From Kordia antarctica (GTDB lineage: Bacteria; Bacteroidota; Bacteroidia; Flavobacteriales; Flavobacteriaceae), in the NCBI RefSeq assembly GCF_009901525.1, contig NZ_CP019288.1:3315501-3379500 (forward strand): a stretch of DNA of 64,000 nt. Direction: 5' to 3'. Of the stretch, positions 9,221-17,595 are shown piece by piece. The translations under genes were made by a program, and so were the position numbers. The notes under the pieces are model-generated. The model ran no database searches. It was not told the origin of the DNA and saw only the letters and a list, made by a program, of their open reading frames with translations. Every line of letters begins with the position of its first letter. The first letter of the stretch is position 1.

Positions 9221-11073
9221 TATTTCGCTAGTTTTTCATGATTAATCAACCATTTGTTTAATGAATAAATAATCCAAATTCTATAGCCTAACTTAGGAGA
9301 TACTTCTTTTTTAGAGCCTAATTCTTTTAGAAAAGATTCTTTTAGATATTCTTTTATTGGAGCAGCTTCATCATTAAGTACTTCTTCTTGAAACATTTTT
9401 GGCAATGAAAGCGTTAAAAAAGGATGTAATAACATTCCAAATCCTACTTTTTTACCATTTACAATATAATCGGGAAGAATTTCTTTCGCCATACTTTTGA
9501 TTATTGATTTGGGACCATTTTTCATTTTTAAATCAAATGGTAATCCGGCACAATATTCTATTAATTGATAATCCATGTAAGGCGATCTCGCTTCTACACT
9601 CGCTGCCATTGTTGGGTAATCTACTCTAGGTAATATTAATTCGGGTAGTCTTAATTTGTATTCAATGTTTAAAACTTTCTTCAGAAAAGAGTCTTTACTT
9701 TTTACAGTAACCTCATCCATTAATTTACCTAAAATTTCATAGGTGTTGTAGTCGTTTTTCTTCCAGAATGTTTTTTTCTCAGATTCGGTGAAGCCATGTA
9801 CTTGTCTTCTAGAAACTATTTTTCCTTTGTAAAAGAAATCGAACGGTTTTGAGAGCGGAATGTATTTTAAGAATCTTTTTAAGAATCCTGGAATCCATTT
9901 TATGATATCATATTCTCGTTGCATATTGGTATACACAGGATAACCGCCTAATTCGTCTCCGCCTTCACCAACTAAAATTATTTTAGAGCCAATTTCGCGT
10001 GCTTTTTTGGAAATGTAATAGAGCAATACAGAATTTGGATCGCCAAAAGGCATATCTGCTTGAATGCTCATTAGTTTTATAAGTTGCGTTTCAAATTCTT
10101 CTTGATCAATTTGCATTTGATGATATTCTATAGCTAATGATTTAGAATATTTTCTTGCGTTTACAGATTCATTAAATTCGTGTTTCGTTTCATATTCCAA
10201 ATTTATAGCATTGATATTTGGACTTATTTTTGAACTGTAATGTAAGTTTAACGAACTATCAATTCCGCCACTTAATGCAATAGAAATTGGAACATCGGAA
10301 ACGTTACGCAACACCATTGATTTTTCTAGTTTTTCTTTAAAAGTGGCTTCTGCTTCTTCATAAGAATCACTAGATATTGTGTTTATTGCATCAGTAACAG
10401 ACCAATATTCTTTTTGAGTGATGTTTCCGTTAGCCTCAATTTTTAAGTAATTTCCTGCTTCTAATTTTTTTATGTTTTTATAAAATGTGTTCGGAGCATT
10501 TACCGTTAATAAAGAAAGGTAATGGTAAATTGCTTCTTCATTGATTGATTTGTCTATTTCGTCAGATTTTAATAATGCTTTAATTTCTGATGAAAAGTAA
10601 AGTTTATCTTTTATGGAAGCATAGTATAGTGGTTTTTTTCCCAGTCTATCTCTTACAATATAGGTTGTTTGCTTTTTTATGTCATAAATAGCAAAGGCAA
10701 ACATTCCTTTTAGTTTTTCTAATGTTTTATCTAATCCCCATTCTTTGTAGGCATTAATAATTACTTCCGTATCTGAGTTGTTCGTGTTAAACTGTTGTTT
10801 GCCTATGAGGTCTTTTTTGATTTCTTCATGGTTGTATACTTCGCCATTAAAACAAATAACCACCGATTCGTCAACAGATTTCATCGGCTGATTCGCCTGA
10901 TCTGACAAGTCAATAATAGAAAGTCTATTATGTCCAAAAACAACTGAGTTATCATTCCAAATAGATTGATCGTCCGGACCTCTATGCAAAATTTCTTGTT
11001 GCATTAAAGCCATCGTACTCGTGTCTTTGTCTATTATTTTATTATAATTAATAATTCCTAAAATTCCGCACAT
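9220..11073 (-). CDS. asnB: Asparagine synthase (glutamine-hydrolysing) type amidotransferase
   Basis: A 617-residue protein with two domains. The N-terminal glutaminase starts MCGILGI, with the catalytic Cys2 exposed after Met removal, and has HRGPDDQ and the substrate loop NGEVYNH. The synthetase domain has the ATP-pyrophosphatase loop ALSGGIDSS and GEGGDELGGY. In metabolism AsnB makes asparagine from aspartate, glutamine and ATP. Inside polysaccharide loci such proteins often amidate uronic-acid carboxyls instead, which would fit the uronate precursors made by this locus. The gene is coupled to the downstream glycosyltransferase by a 1-base overlap. The general family is certain, the actual substrate is not. 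Confidence 0.88.
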   Translation of the reverse strand: MCGILGIINYNKIIDKDTSTMALMQQEILHRGPDDQSIWNDNSVVFGHNRLSIIDLSDQANQPMKSVDESVVICFNGEVYNHEEIKKDLIGKQQFNTNNSDTEVIINAYKEWGLDKTLEKLKGMFAFAIYDIKKQTTYIVRDRLGKKPLYYASIKDKLYFSSEIKALLKSDEIDKSINEEAIYHYLSLLTVNAPNTFYKNIKKLEAGNYLKIEANGNITQKEYWSVTDAINTISSDSYEEAEATFKEKLEKSMVLRNVSDVPISIALSGGIDSSLNLHYSSKISPNINAINLEYETKHEFNESVNARKYSKSLAIEYHQMQIDQEEFETQLIKLMSIQADMPFGDPNSVLLYYISKKAREIGSKIILVGEGGDELGGYPVYTNMQREYDIIKWIPGFLKRFLKYIPLSKPFDFFYKGKIVSRRQVHGFTESEKKTFWKKNDYNTYEILGKLMDEVTVKSKDSFLKKVLNIEYKLRLPELILPRVDYPTMAASVEARSPYMDYQLIEYCAGLPFDLKMKNGPKSIIKSMAKEILPDYIVNGKKVGFGMLLHPFLTLSLPKMFQEEVLNDEAAPIKEYLKESFLKELGSKKEVSPKLGYRIWIIYSLNKWLINHEKLAK

Positions 11074-11088
11074 ACATTTTTATTCTAT

Positions 11089-12339
11089 TTAATTACTTGG
11101 CTCAAATTTTATTATTTTCAATGGATTCGCAGAATGATTTGTGGCTACTATGAAAACATTATAAGTATCATCTACTGATACTATATTATAAACAGTCGGA
11201 TAACTTGTCATTTGGGTAATACTTGAAATTATATTAATACTATTCTCCTCCATTACATGTTTTATTAAATACTCAGTACTAGTCCATTCCAGCGAATATA
11301 AATGTCCTTGTGAATCTACTTGAAAAATTTTCGTAACTCGATCTGCAAAAGGTTCCGTATATACATTTAGTAATACTCCTTGAGATGAATAAACTAAAAG
11401 AGAGTTTTTTGTTGAAGCTACTGTAGAAACTAAAATATATAATTTATTATCTGCACCATAAGTAATTCCATTTATACGATTATAATCTGCGCTTATACTA
11501 ATTGGAGTTAATACATTAAAATCCGCATCATATACCTCTATAGTTAAAGAGTTTTGTTTATTTATAAATAATCTATTTTGTATTTTATCTACATCAAAAT
11601 GATTGATTCTGACAGATGTTTGTATGGATTCTGAATATACATCTTGTGTTTGAGAATTAAAGCGTCGTATTCTTTTATGATTGTTATCTAATACATATAT
11701 ATCTTCATTAGAGTTTACTCTAACTAATTTAGCATCATTAAATAAGCTATTATTGAACATAGACAGCAAACTTCCTGTGCTAGCATCTATTATAAGTAAG
11801 TTACTACCACCATTGTTAGTTTCATAAGCTACAAACAATTTATTGTTCATAAGATCCGTAGAATTAACACGTTCTGGTCCAACAATACTTGTAATAACTT
11901 CTGAAGCCACATAGGTTTGACATCTTTCCAATTCTAATGTTTCTGATGCCAAACCATCTCCATGAATATTACTGTAAGCAACTACATAAAAGAAATAAGG
12001 TGTGTTAAATTCAAAATCAACACTAGAATAATACGTCTCCGTAACTGTTTCTAGTAAAGTATATGTACCGTTTATAGCATCTGAGGCAAAAACTTTATAG
12101 TTATCTGCTCCTTGTACTGAATTCCATTTTATACATATGTGATCTCTACAAGCCGAATTTGCATAGGTTAAATCAAAACAAGAACCTTCTTCTGCTGTTA
12201 AATCAAAATTTACTTGCAATGTTGAAAAGTCATTTACTGGGTTCTGGTTCGTATTAGTGTTCTCACTATTTTCATCTGAACTAGTACACGAAGAAAGTAT
12301 TAGAAGTACTGTAAGTAGCGTAAAACTGAATTTTTTCAT
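11089..12339 (-). CDS. Lipoprotein with fibronectin-III-like and propeller-like regions
   Basis: A 416-residue protein. It starts with a lipoprotein signal, MKKFSFTLLTVLLILSSC (lipidated Cys at 18), followed by a Ser/Asn-rich linker. Residues about 65-140 look like a fibronectin type III domain (KWNSVQGADNYKVF, then TPYFFYVVAYS). The rest is made of repeated beta segments of about 45 residues (for example KLYILVSTVA and HLYSLEWTST), suggesting an NHL/SMP-30-like beta-propeller. Five Cys residues cluster before and around the FN3 part. It sits between the flippase and asnB genes with gaps of only 3 and 15 bases, so it is expressed with the polysaccharide machinery. It may bind the polymer at the envelope. 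No enzymatic function is visible. Confidence 0.6.
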   Translation of the reverse strand: MKKFSFTLLTVLLILSSCTSSDENSENTNTNQNPVNDFSTLQVNFDLTAEEGSCFDLTYANSACRDHICIKWNSVQGADNYKVFASDAINGTYTLLETVTETYYSSVDFEFNTPYFFYVVAYSNIHGDGLASETLELERCQTYVASEVITSIVGPERVNSTDLMNNKLFVAYETNNGGSNLLIIDASTGSLLSMFNNSLFNDAKLVRVNSNEDIYVLDNNHKRIRRFNSQTQDVYSESIQTSVRINHFDVDKIQNRLFINKQNSLTIEVYDADFNVLTPISISADYNRINGITYGADNKLYILVSTVASTKNSLLVYSSQGVLLNVYTEPFADRVTKIFQVDSQGHLYSLEWTSTEYLIKHVMEENSINIISSITQMTSYPTVYNIVSVDDTYNVFIVATNHSANPLKIIKFEPSN

Positions 12340-12342
12340 AAC

Positions 12343-13785
12343 TTATTTTTTAAAAATTAATATTGCTTCTTTTATAAATGGACTCTTTATTTTTATACTG
12401 TAAGCTAAAAATAAAATGCTCGATATAAAACCACTTATTACAAACCCTAAAAAATTAGGGTAAAAATCATGAATTGCAAAGTTGATTAAAAATAATAGAA
12501 CGTTCAATGCTAAAAGTGGTATTATTTTAAAGTATTTGTGTGATTTTAAGTATTTTCTATTCCAATATAAAGAGAAAAAACCTAACAATACAAAGCTACA
12601 CATTAACGAGATTGATAATGCTTCTATAGTACCTATTGTACTTTTTAAAGAATAATACATTACTACATGCGTTGCAATTGCTATTGCTAATGATATTAAA
12701 TTCAACGGCTTAAAAAACTTAACTTCTATAATTCCTTTTAAAACTTGAAATATCGCATACGGAACCAATCCTAATGAAAGTAGTTTGAATATGAATACGA
12801 CTAGCACAATAATTTCTTCATTTTTTAGCCAAAGCGGCAACAGAACATCCACCCAATTGAATAGTACTACGGAAGTTAGTATTGCAATGTATAATGTGCC
12901 TCCAACTAATAGATTTACTAATGTTTCATGTCGTTCTTCAGAATTTTTATGACCAGATATAACTGCTGAAAGTAATGAAACTGGTTGCAATACAATTAAT
13001 ATGGTTCTAGATAGCGTTATTCCTATTAAAAATCCTCCAATAATTTCATCTTTTCCATGTATCATCATAGCTCCTACGGTAAGTAAGAACATATCTGAGA
13101 ATGTAATTATTGATCTTGGCAAACCATATTCAATAAAGTCTTTTCCAACAGTTTTTATTTCTTGAAATCTTGGAAAAATATACAATTTTAAAGTAATAAT
13201 TATATAAGTCAGTAATAGTAATAACAGTAATACAATAACCGATAAAGCATTTTTGAAAAGTAATATTAAATCATTTTCAATTGTGAAAAATTTAAAAACA
13301 AATAGCAGTATTAAACTCGCTATTAGCAACTGAATCATGTTGTATGTAAATATTTTTCTCAGATTCAAGAAATAAGGCAATATGATATAACTTAAATGTA
13401 AAATACTTATATAAACAAACGTAATTTTTAAAATTTCTTCAGCTATTTCTTCGGGAAAATAACCACTCAAATAGGTGTGAAACAGTGCATAAATTCCCAA
13501 TAATATACCAGACATCAATATCCAAATTGATATGGATAATATGTAATATATCTTTAATTTACTCTTATTGTCTTTGTCAATGCTCGTAAACCTAATTAAT
13601 GCTTGAGAAGTACCTAATTGGGAAAAATTAGAAAATGTTGGTGCAATACGTCTGACATAAAGAAACACACCTAAATGGACAACCGACAACGTAAATTCCG
13701 CTTCCTTAATTAACCAAAAATTAAAAAGCACATTAAAAAAAGAAAAAGCAGTACTAATTATGATGTCTTTACTGAGTTTGTTCAT
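12343..13785 (-). CDS. Wzx-like polysaccharide flippase (MATE/MOP superfamily)
   Basis: A 480-residue protein with 12-14 hydrophobic helices, starting MNKLSKDIIISTAFSFFNVL, where the first helix holds a small basic stretch as in Wzx proteins. The pattern FSNFSQLGTSQALIRF near residue 60 matches the 'LG...ALxR' region of polysaccharide flippases. These proteins move undecaprenyl-linked repeat units from the cytoplasmic to the periplasmic face. It is the first gene after a well-formed promoter at 13820-13849 and is followed by the lipoprotein after only 3 bases, so it opens the operon that also holds the polymerases. Confidence 0.8.
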   Translation of the reverse strand: MNKLSKDIIISTAFSFFNVLFNFWLIKEAEFTLSVVHLGVFLYVRRIAPTFSNFSQLGTSQALIRFTSIDKDNKSKLKIYYILSISIWILMSGILLGIYALFHTYLSGYFPEEIAEEILKITFVYISILHLSYIILPYFLNLRKIFTYNMIQLLIASLILLFVFKFFTIENDLILLFKNALSVIVLLLLLLLTYIIITLKLYIFPRFQEIKTVGKDFIEYGLPRSIITFSDMFLLTVGAMMIHGKDEIIGGFLIGITLSRTILIVLQPVSLLSAVISGHKNSEERHETLVNLLVGGTLYIAILTSVVLFNWVDVLLPLWLKNEEIIVLVVFIFKLLSLGLVPYAIFQVLKGIIEVKFFKPLNLISLAIAIATHVVMYYSLKSTIGTIEALSISLMCSFVLLGFFSLYWNRKYLKSHKYFKIIPLLALNVLLFLINFAIHDFYPNFLGFVISGFISSILFLAYSIKIKSPFIKEAILIFKK

Positions 13786-13819
13786 TACTAACTGAAGTTA
13801 ATTCGGTGTTTTCCAAGTG

Positions 13820-13849
13820 CAAAACTAATTTATTAAAACAAAACCACAA
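13820..13849 (-). promoter_or_regulatory. Bacteroidota-type promoter of the flippase-polymerase operon
   Basis: On the minus strand a TAGTTTTG box (13820-13827) fits the -7 consensus TAnnTTTG. A TTG (13847-13849) lies exactly 19 bases upstream, the preferred -33 spacing. The box is about 35 bases before the flippase ATG. It defines the start of the operon running leftward from 13785. It was found by motif and spacing only. Confidence 0.6.
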
Positions 13850-13920
13850 TTATTAAGTGGATTAATAATGGTGGTATTTGGTATAAATTGAAAGATTATG
13901 CTTTAGTAAAACTGTATTTT

Positions 13921-15861
13921 TTAATTATTTTCCTTTTCAATCATAAACTGTAACGTGGTTGTTCCTTTTATATTTGTTTCTAAAATGACTTTTTTAGAAG
14001 TTACTTTACTTCCATAATTGCGACTGCTTGTATAATCTGCAATGCGAATTGTGGTAGAAGCATCAACCGTTATTTTTGAAGAACCAGCATTCGTTCTTAC
14101 TAAAATAGCATTATCTTTTATTTCGACACCAATTTTTTCGTCAAAATGTAAATTTCGCGTGATTTTATGTTCGTTTTCACAAGAAATAACATCGATACAT
14201 GTCAGCTTAAAGTTTTCTTTTTCAATGTGAAACGTACGTTCATGCGTTACAGCATCTTCCAAACGTTGGTAACCTTTATGCTTTCCTGAAATCGTAGCAT
14301 TTGTTGCCGAATGTTCCGTTGCAACGTCAAAAGGTTCCGCAATATCACTAATTCCCCAATTGCCAATCATAGGCGCTAGTTCTTCTCCGTCAACTTCCAA
14401 TCCGTTATGATATGCCGTTGATTTCATTTTTGTTTTCAGTGCCAAATCGCCAGTATATGTATAACAACCTGGATCTACGATAATATCGGTTGCATCGAGC
14501 ATGAGTTCAAAGCTAAACAAATCGTTGTGTCCGTGTCCGCCGCGACCTTTCATTCCGACTTCGCCAACATCTGTAATAAAATAATTTTGCGCATCTTTTA
14601 CAGTTACAAATCCGCCTTCTTTATAATAATACGATTCAAAAGTATTTTGTGTTGTAAAGCCTAAATTCTCGGTTGCTTTTGTTCCAAATACTTCAAATGC
14701 GGAATGATATTTTTTGTTTGTACTGTTTAATTTTTCATCTTGAAAAAACAAACTCGCCAATTGCAATAAGTTTGTATGATTGTTCAAAGAAACGTCATCA
14801 TTTTGAAATACAGAAGCACTATCGTTATCTCCAATAATTGGTGTTAACTGGTTTGGTTTTGTGACATCACGCGTGAATTCGCATGCATTTTTCAAGACTT
14901 TCAATGTGTTTTCTTTCACTTTCAAACCTGCGCGTTGCATCACTACGAAAGAAATAAAATAAAATTCTACGACTAATCTGTGATACGGAATCGATTTTTC
15001 AAAGTTGACGCCATCTGCAATAAATTGCAAGTGAAATTCTTTTTCGGTGTGTTTTACGGCGTAGTTGTACCACGTTTTTGCTTCTGAGTAAAATCCTTTG
15101 AAGGTACTTCCTAAAAGTAATAATGCGGTTAGGTTTGCCGAATAATGATTTCCACGAATATCTGTATATTCTATAGTTCGCCACAAGAAAATTCCGTGAA
15201 GCAACAAAATTTCATTCAACACATTTACAACCGCATCTGTATTTGAAGCTTCTAGTAAAATTTCTCGCAATTGAATCAAATTAATCGTTCGCACCGAAAC
15301 TTCCATCGGATACCAATTCACAGAAAAACCTATTGGATTCTTGCTTTTCCAATCGGATAAAATCTCATGAATATACGCTAATTGTGAAGCATCTTTTTGC
15401 AATTGATACGCACGTGCCACAGGAATTAAAAAACTCAAACGTGATAATTCCCAAGGAAATTTTACATCAAATTCTTTTGCTTTATTTTTTTCGTAGAATG
15501 AATAGCCTTTAAAGTACTTGTTTTTCCATGAATGATTTTCGCGCCAATCCGTATTCCAAGAAATTGGTTGTGTGAAAGTATAATTTACATCAAATACCGA
15601 AATGGTTCCGTTTACGATTTCATTAGCATTTAAAATGGTTTGTGTTTGAAGCGTTTCAGGAAGCGATTCCGCTGAAAAATCATCAGAAAACAATAAACTT
15701 TTTGCGTTCCACGTGTTTTTAGATTTGTTTACTTTTTGATGAATTTTTGGTTCAATTTTCTGCCAGAACTTCGTTTTAAAATACATTTTCAACTTTACAA
15801 GTTGCACAAATCGATACCAAACTACAGGAATTGGCTTGGATAAAATGGTTTTTATGTTCAT
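13921..15861 (-). CDS. Heparinase II/III family protein
   Basis: From the ATG at 15861 the product has 646 residues, a normal length for the family. Landmarks are NWYPMEVSVRTINL near 182, RGNHYSANLTALLLLG near 236, PYHRLVVEF at 292, GDNDSA near 345 and a clear GHGHNDLFSF at 442 followed by DPGCYTYTGD. These match the alpha/alpha-toroid plus beta-sandwich layout of heparinase II/III and related lyases. The open frame runs 64 codons further upstream, but that stretch overlaps the previous gene and is Lys/Gln-rich with no domain signal. A promoter-like box at 15906-15913 also favours the internal start. There is no signal peptide. It probably cleaves or edits the uronate-containing polymer of this locus. 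A related protein is at 196-2076. Confidence 0.8.
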   Translation of the reverse strand: MNIKTILSKPIPVVWYRFVQLVKLKMYFKTKFWQKIEPKIHQKVNKSKNTWNAKSLLFSDDFSAESLPETLQTQTILNANEIVNGTISVFDVNYTFTQPISWNTDWRENHSWKNKYFKGYSFYEKNKAKEFDVKFPWELSRLSFLIPVARAYQLQKDASQLAYIHEILSDWKSKNPIGFSVNWYPMEVSVRTINLIQLREILLEASNTDAVVNVLNEILLLHGIFLWRTIEYTDIRGNHYSANLTALLLLGSTFKGFYSEAKTWYNYAVKHTEKEFHLQFIADGVNFEKSIPYHRLVVEFYFISFVVMQRAGLKVKENTLKVLKNACEFTRDVTKPNQLTPIIGDNDSASVFQNDDVSLNNHTNLLQLASLFFQDEKLNSTNKKYHSAFEVFGTKATENLGFTTQNTFESYYYKEGGFVTVKDAQNYFITDVGEVGMKGRGGHGHNDLFSFELMLDATDIIVDPGCYTYTGDLALKTKMKSTAYHNGLEVDGEELAPMIGNWGISDIAEPFDVATEHSATNATISGKHKGYQRLEDAVTHERTFHIEKENFKLTCIDVISCENEHKITRNLHFDEKIGVEIKDNAILVRTNAGSSKITVDASTTIRIADYTSSRNYGSKVTSKKVILETNIKGTTTLQFMIEKENN

Positions 15862-15905
15862 ACTGATAAACTGTCGTATATAAATAAAATGCTTGAAATA
15901 TGCTG

Positions 15906-15913
15906 CAAATTTA
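15906..15913 (-). promoter_or_regulatory. Putative -7 box upstream of the second heparinase-like gene
   Basis: TAAATTTG on the minus strand matches TAnnTTTG and lies 44 bases before the ATG at 15861, inside the gap after the beta-helix gene. No clear TTG is present at -33. It supports the shorter start chosen for the heparinase-like gene. Confidence 0.35.
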
Positions 15914-15979
15914 TTGTTTTGATTTTTGATAGACAGTTTCGATCCTAAAAAAGATGTGAAATACTGAGCTATTTTCTGT

Positions 15980-17419
15980 TTACACTGTTGTATTTGGATA
16001 ATCTTGGTTATGCATCCAATCTGCATCTGTGTCATTTTCAATTTCATGCGCATTGTTATAGCATTTATAAAAAGTGACTGTATTATTATCTATGTTTATT
16101 GGACATTGTAATTCTATAGGATGATTTTTTCGTTTATTTAAGATAAACTTTTTTGTTACTTGCAGTCCTTCATGATCTTTATCCGAACCGTTGTAGATTA
16201 ATAGCTTTCCAAAGCTACAATCAATATTAGTAAATAAGCTTTTCTTTTCAATTTTGATACTTGCATGCGTAAGATCAACACCATTTAAGTGTGTATTTGC
16301 ACAACCATAGATTCCGCCAAGTACAATTCCAGGATAAATAGCTTTATTATGTACACCTAATCCAGAAGAAAGTGTACCTCCAATTATGTGCAATCCTAAG
16401 CAATTCATTGCGCGTATGGTTTCTCCTTCCAAAGTTCCACCTGCAAACTTGCAGTTCATTAATACAATATCTCTAATACGCCAAGGCAATTGCCCGCCTT
16501 CTTGGTAACTTCTCATGTAAATAGCTCTTTTGGCTCTTGCTCTCATTACAATGAAAACATTTTCTGCTTTCCATTTGGAAACCGCTGGGCAATAGGTTAA
16601 TCCCGCTGATGGCGTTTTATCAGGCGCAATTAATACGATTACATTTGTATCATATCCATTATTCAAATCCTTTTTAGCGTTTGTATGAATGTTTTCTACG
16701 CTAATGCTTAAGTTTTTAAGTCCGCCGCCAGAATTATTTGCTGCATTTGCATAATATCTTAAAAATCCATACTCATCTCTTTTAACTCCTGTGAGAGCTT
16801 CGTCAACTTCTGTATATTCATGAAAAATAAGAAGGCGCGTTCCGTGTGAAGATGCGCCCATATTCCCTTCACCTTCAATCACAACTCCGTACTGTATTGA
16901 ATTTATCGCTGAGAAAAATTTGTATCTTCCTGCAGGAATGTAGATCGTTTTTCCTGGCCGCGTGTATACTTGGTAATTAAATATGGTAATCTCTGGATTT
17001 GGAATAGTTGTTGGCTCATTAGCCCGACCTTTGTTCGGATTGGCAATTTTAGGAGATTGAACATTAAATTGCGCATATGCTAAGGATGCATTTAATGCAA
17101 AAGATGCATCTCTACTTGGGCTAAAATCTGGCAATGCACCAAACCAGCGTAAATTTAGTGCTCCTCGATCCCATTGACGAATCCATCTTCCATCAGCTAC
17201 ATTTTCAGCTTTACAAACCATTCCATCGTAATTAGCATTGTAACCTACTTTATAGTAACTCGTATCATCAAAAAAAGGATTCACAGTACAGAATTTATCA
17301 AAAATAAAAAATCCGCCACCGCCATCATTTTTATCCCAAAATCCTTTTACATATAACATATCTCCGTCTTTCGGAGTAGCTAATTCATACAATCCAGCTA
17401 AATTTTCTACTACTGTCAT
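15980..17419 (-). CDS. Right-handed beta-helix (pectate-lyase-like/tailspike-like) protein, copy A
   Basis: A 479-residue protein without a signal peptide. Its N-terminal part (to about residue 100) has NDGGGGFFIFD and ALNLRWFGALPDFSPS, which resembles the entry region of phage tailspikes and pectate-lyase-3-like proteins ('xxWFGAxxD'). Next comes RPGKTIYIPAGRYKF, the usual first coil of such beta-helices, and then short repeating beta turns to about residue 420. It is a paralog of the next gene (17596-19092), sharing long near-identical stretches such as LINCK/WFAG-type coils and the C-terminal NNAHEIENDTDADWMHNQ. It carries an 18-residue peptide (125-142) that the paralog has at another place. 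A polysaccharide-binding or cleaving role is likely from fold and context. The catalytic residues were not identified. Confidence 0.65.
   Translation of the reverse strand: MTVVENLAGLYELATPKDGDMLYVKGFWDKNDGGGGFFIFDKFCTVNPFFDDTSYYKVGYNANYDGMVCKAENVADGRWIRQWDRGALNLRWFGALPDFSPSRDASFALNASLAYAQFNVQSPKIANPNKGRANEPTTIPNPEITIFNYQVYTRPGKTIYIPAGRYKFFSAINSIQYGVVIEGEGNMGASSHGTRLLIFHEYTEVDEALTGVKRDEYGFLRYYANAANNSGGGLKNLSISVENIHTNAKKDLNNGYDTNVIVLIAPDKTPSAGLTYCPAVSKWKAENVFIVMRARAKRAIYMRSYQEGGQLPWRIRDIVLMNCKFAGGTLEGETIRAMNCLGLHIIGGTLSSGLGVHNKAIYPGIVLGGIYGCANTHLNGVDLTHASIKIEKKSLFTNIDCSFGKLLIYNGSDKDHEGLQVTKKFILNKRKNHPIELQCPINIDNNTVTFYKCYNNAHEIENDTDADWMHNQDYPNTTV
16994..17047 (-). repeat. Inserted 18-residue peptide repeat, copy in beta-helix A
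   Basis: It encodes IANPNKGRANEPTTIPNP at residues 125-142 of beta-helix A. The other copy is in beta-helix B at residues 18-35 with 13 of 18 identical residues. Each copy is absent from the matching position of the other paralog, so it behaves as an in-frame insertion. Confidence 0.7.
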
Positions 17420-17517
17420 ATTTTTTTGTGTTTGCCTTTACGATATGTTGTCTTAAAAGTTTCAAACCACAAGATATAAAGTAATTTTATATGAATTGAT
17501 CTGTTAAAGTTTTAAAT

Positions 17518-17554
17518 AAAAAAAGCACATCAACTTTGAAAGTTAACGCACTTT
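17518..17554 (-). terminator. Rho-independent terminator after beta-helix B gene
   Basis: On the minus strand a stem of 13 or more pairs (several G-U) is followed by a run of seven T. It lies 42 bases after the stop of the 17596-19092 gene. It is about 85% identical to the terminator at 19373-19409. Confidence 0.75.
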
Positions 17555-17595
17555 ATTTAAATTTTAAATAAAAAATTAACGAATATATTTTCTAT

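Noticed and set aside
15862-16053. 64 additional upstream codons of the second heparinase-like gene
   Set aside because: The stretch overlaps the previous gene, is Lys/Gln-rich without domain features, and a promoter-like box plus a better start exist at 15861.
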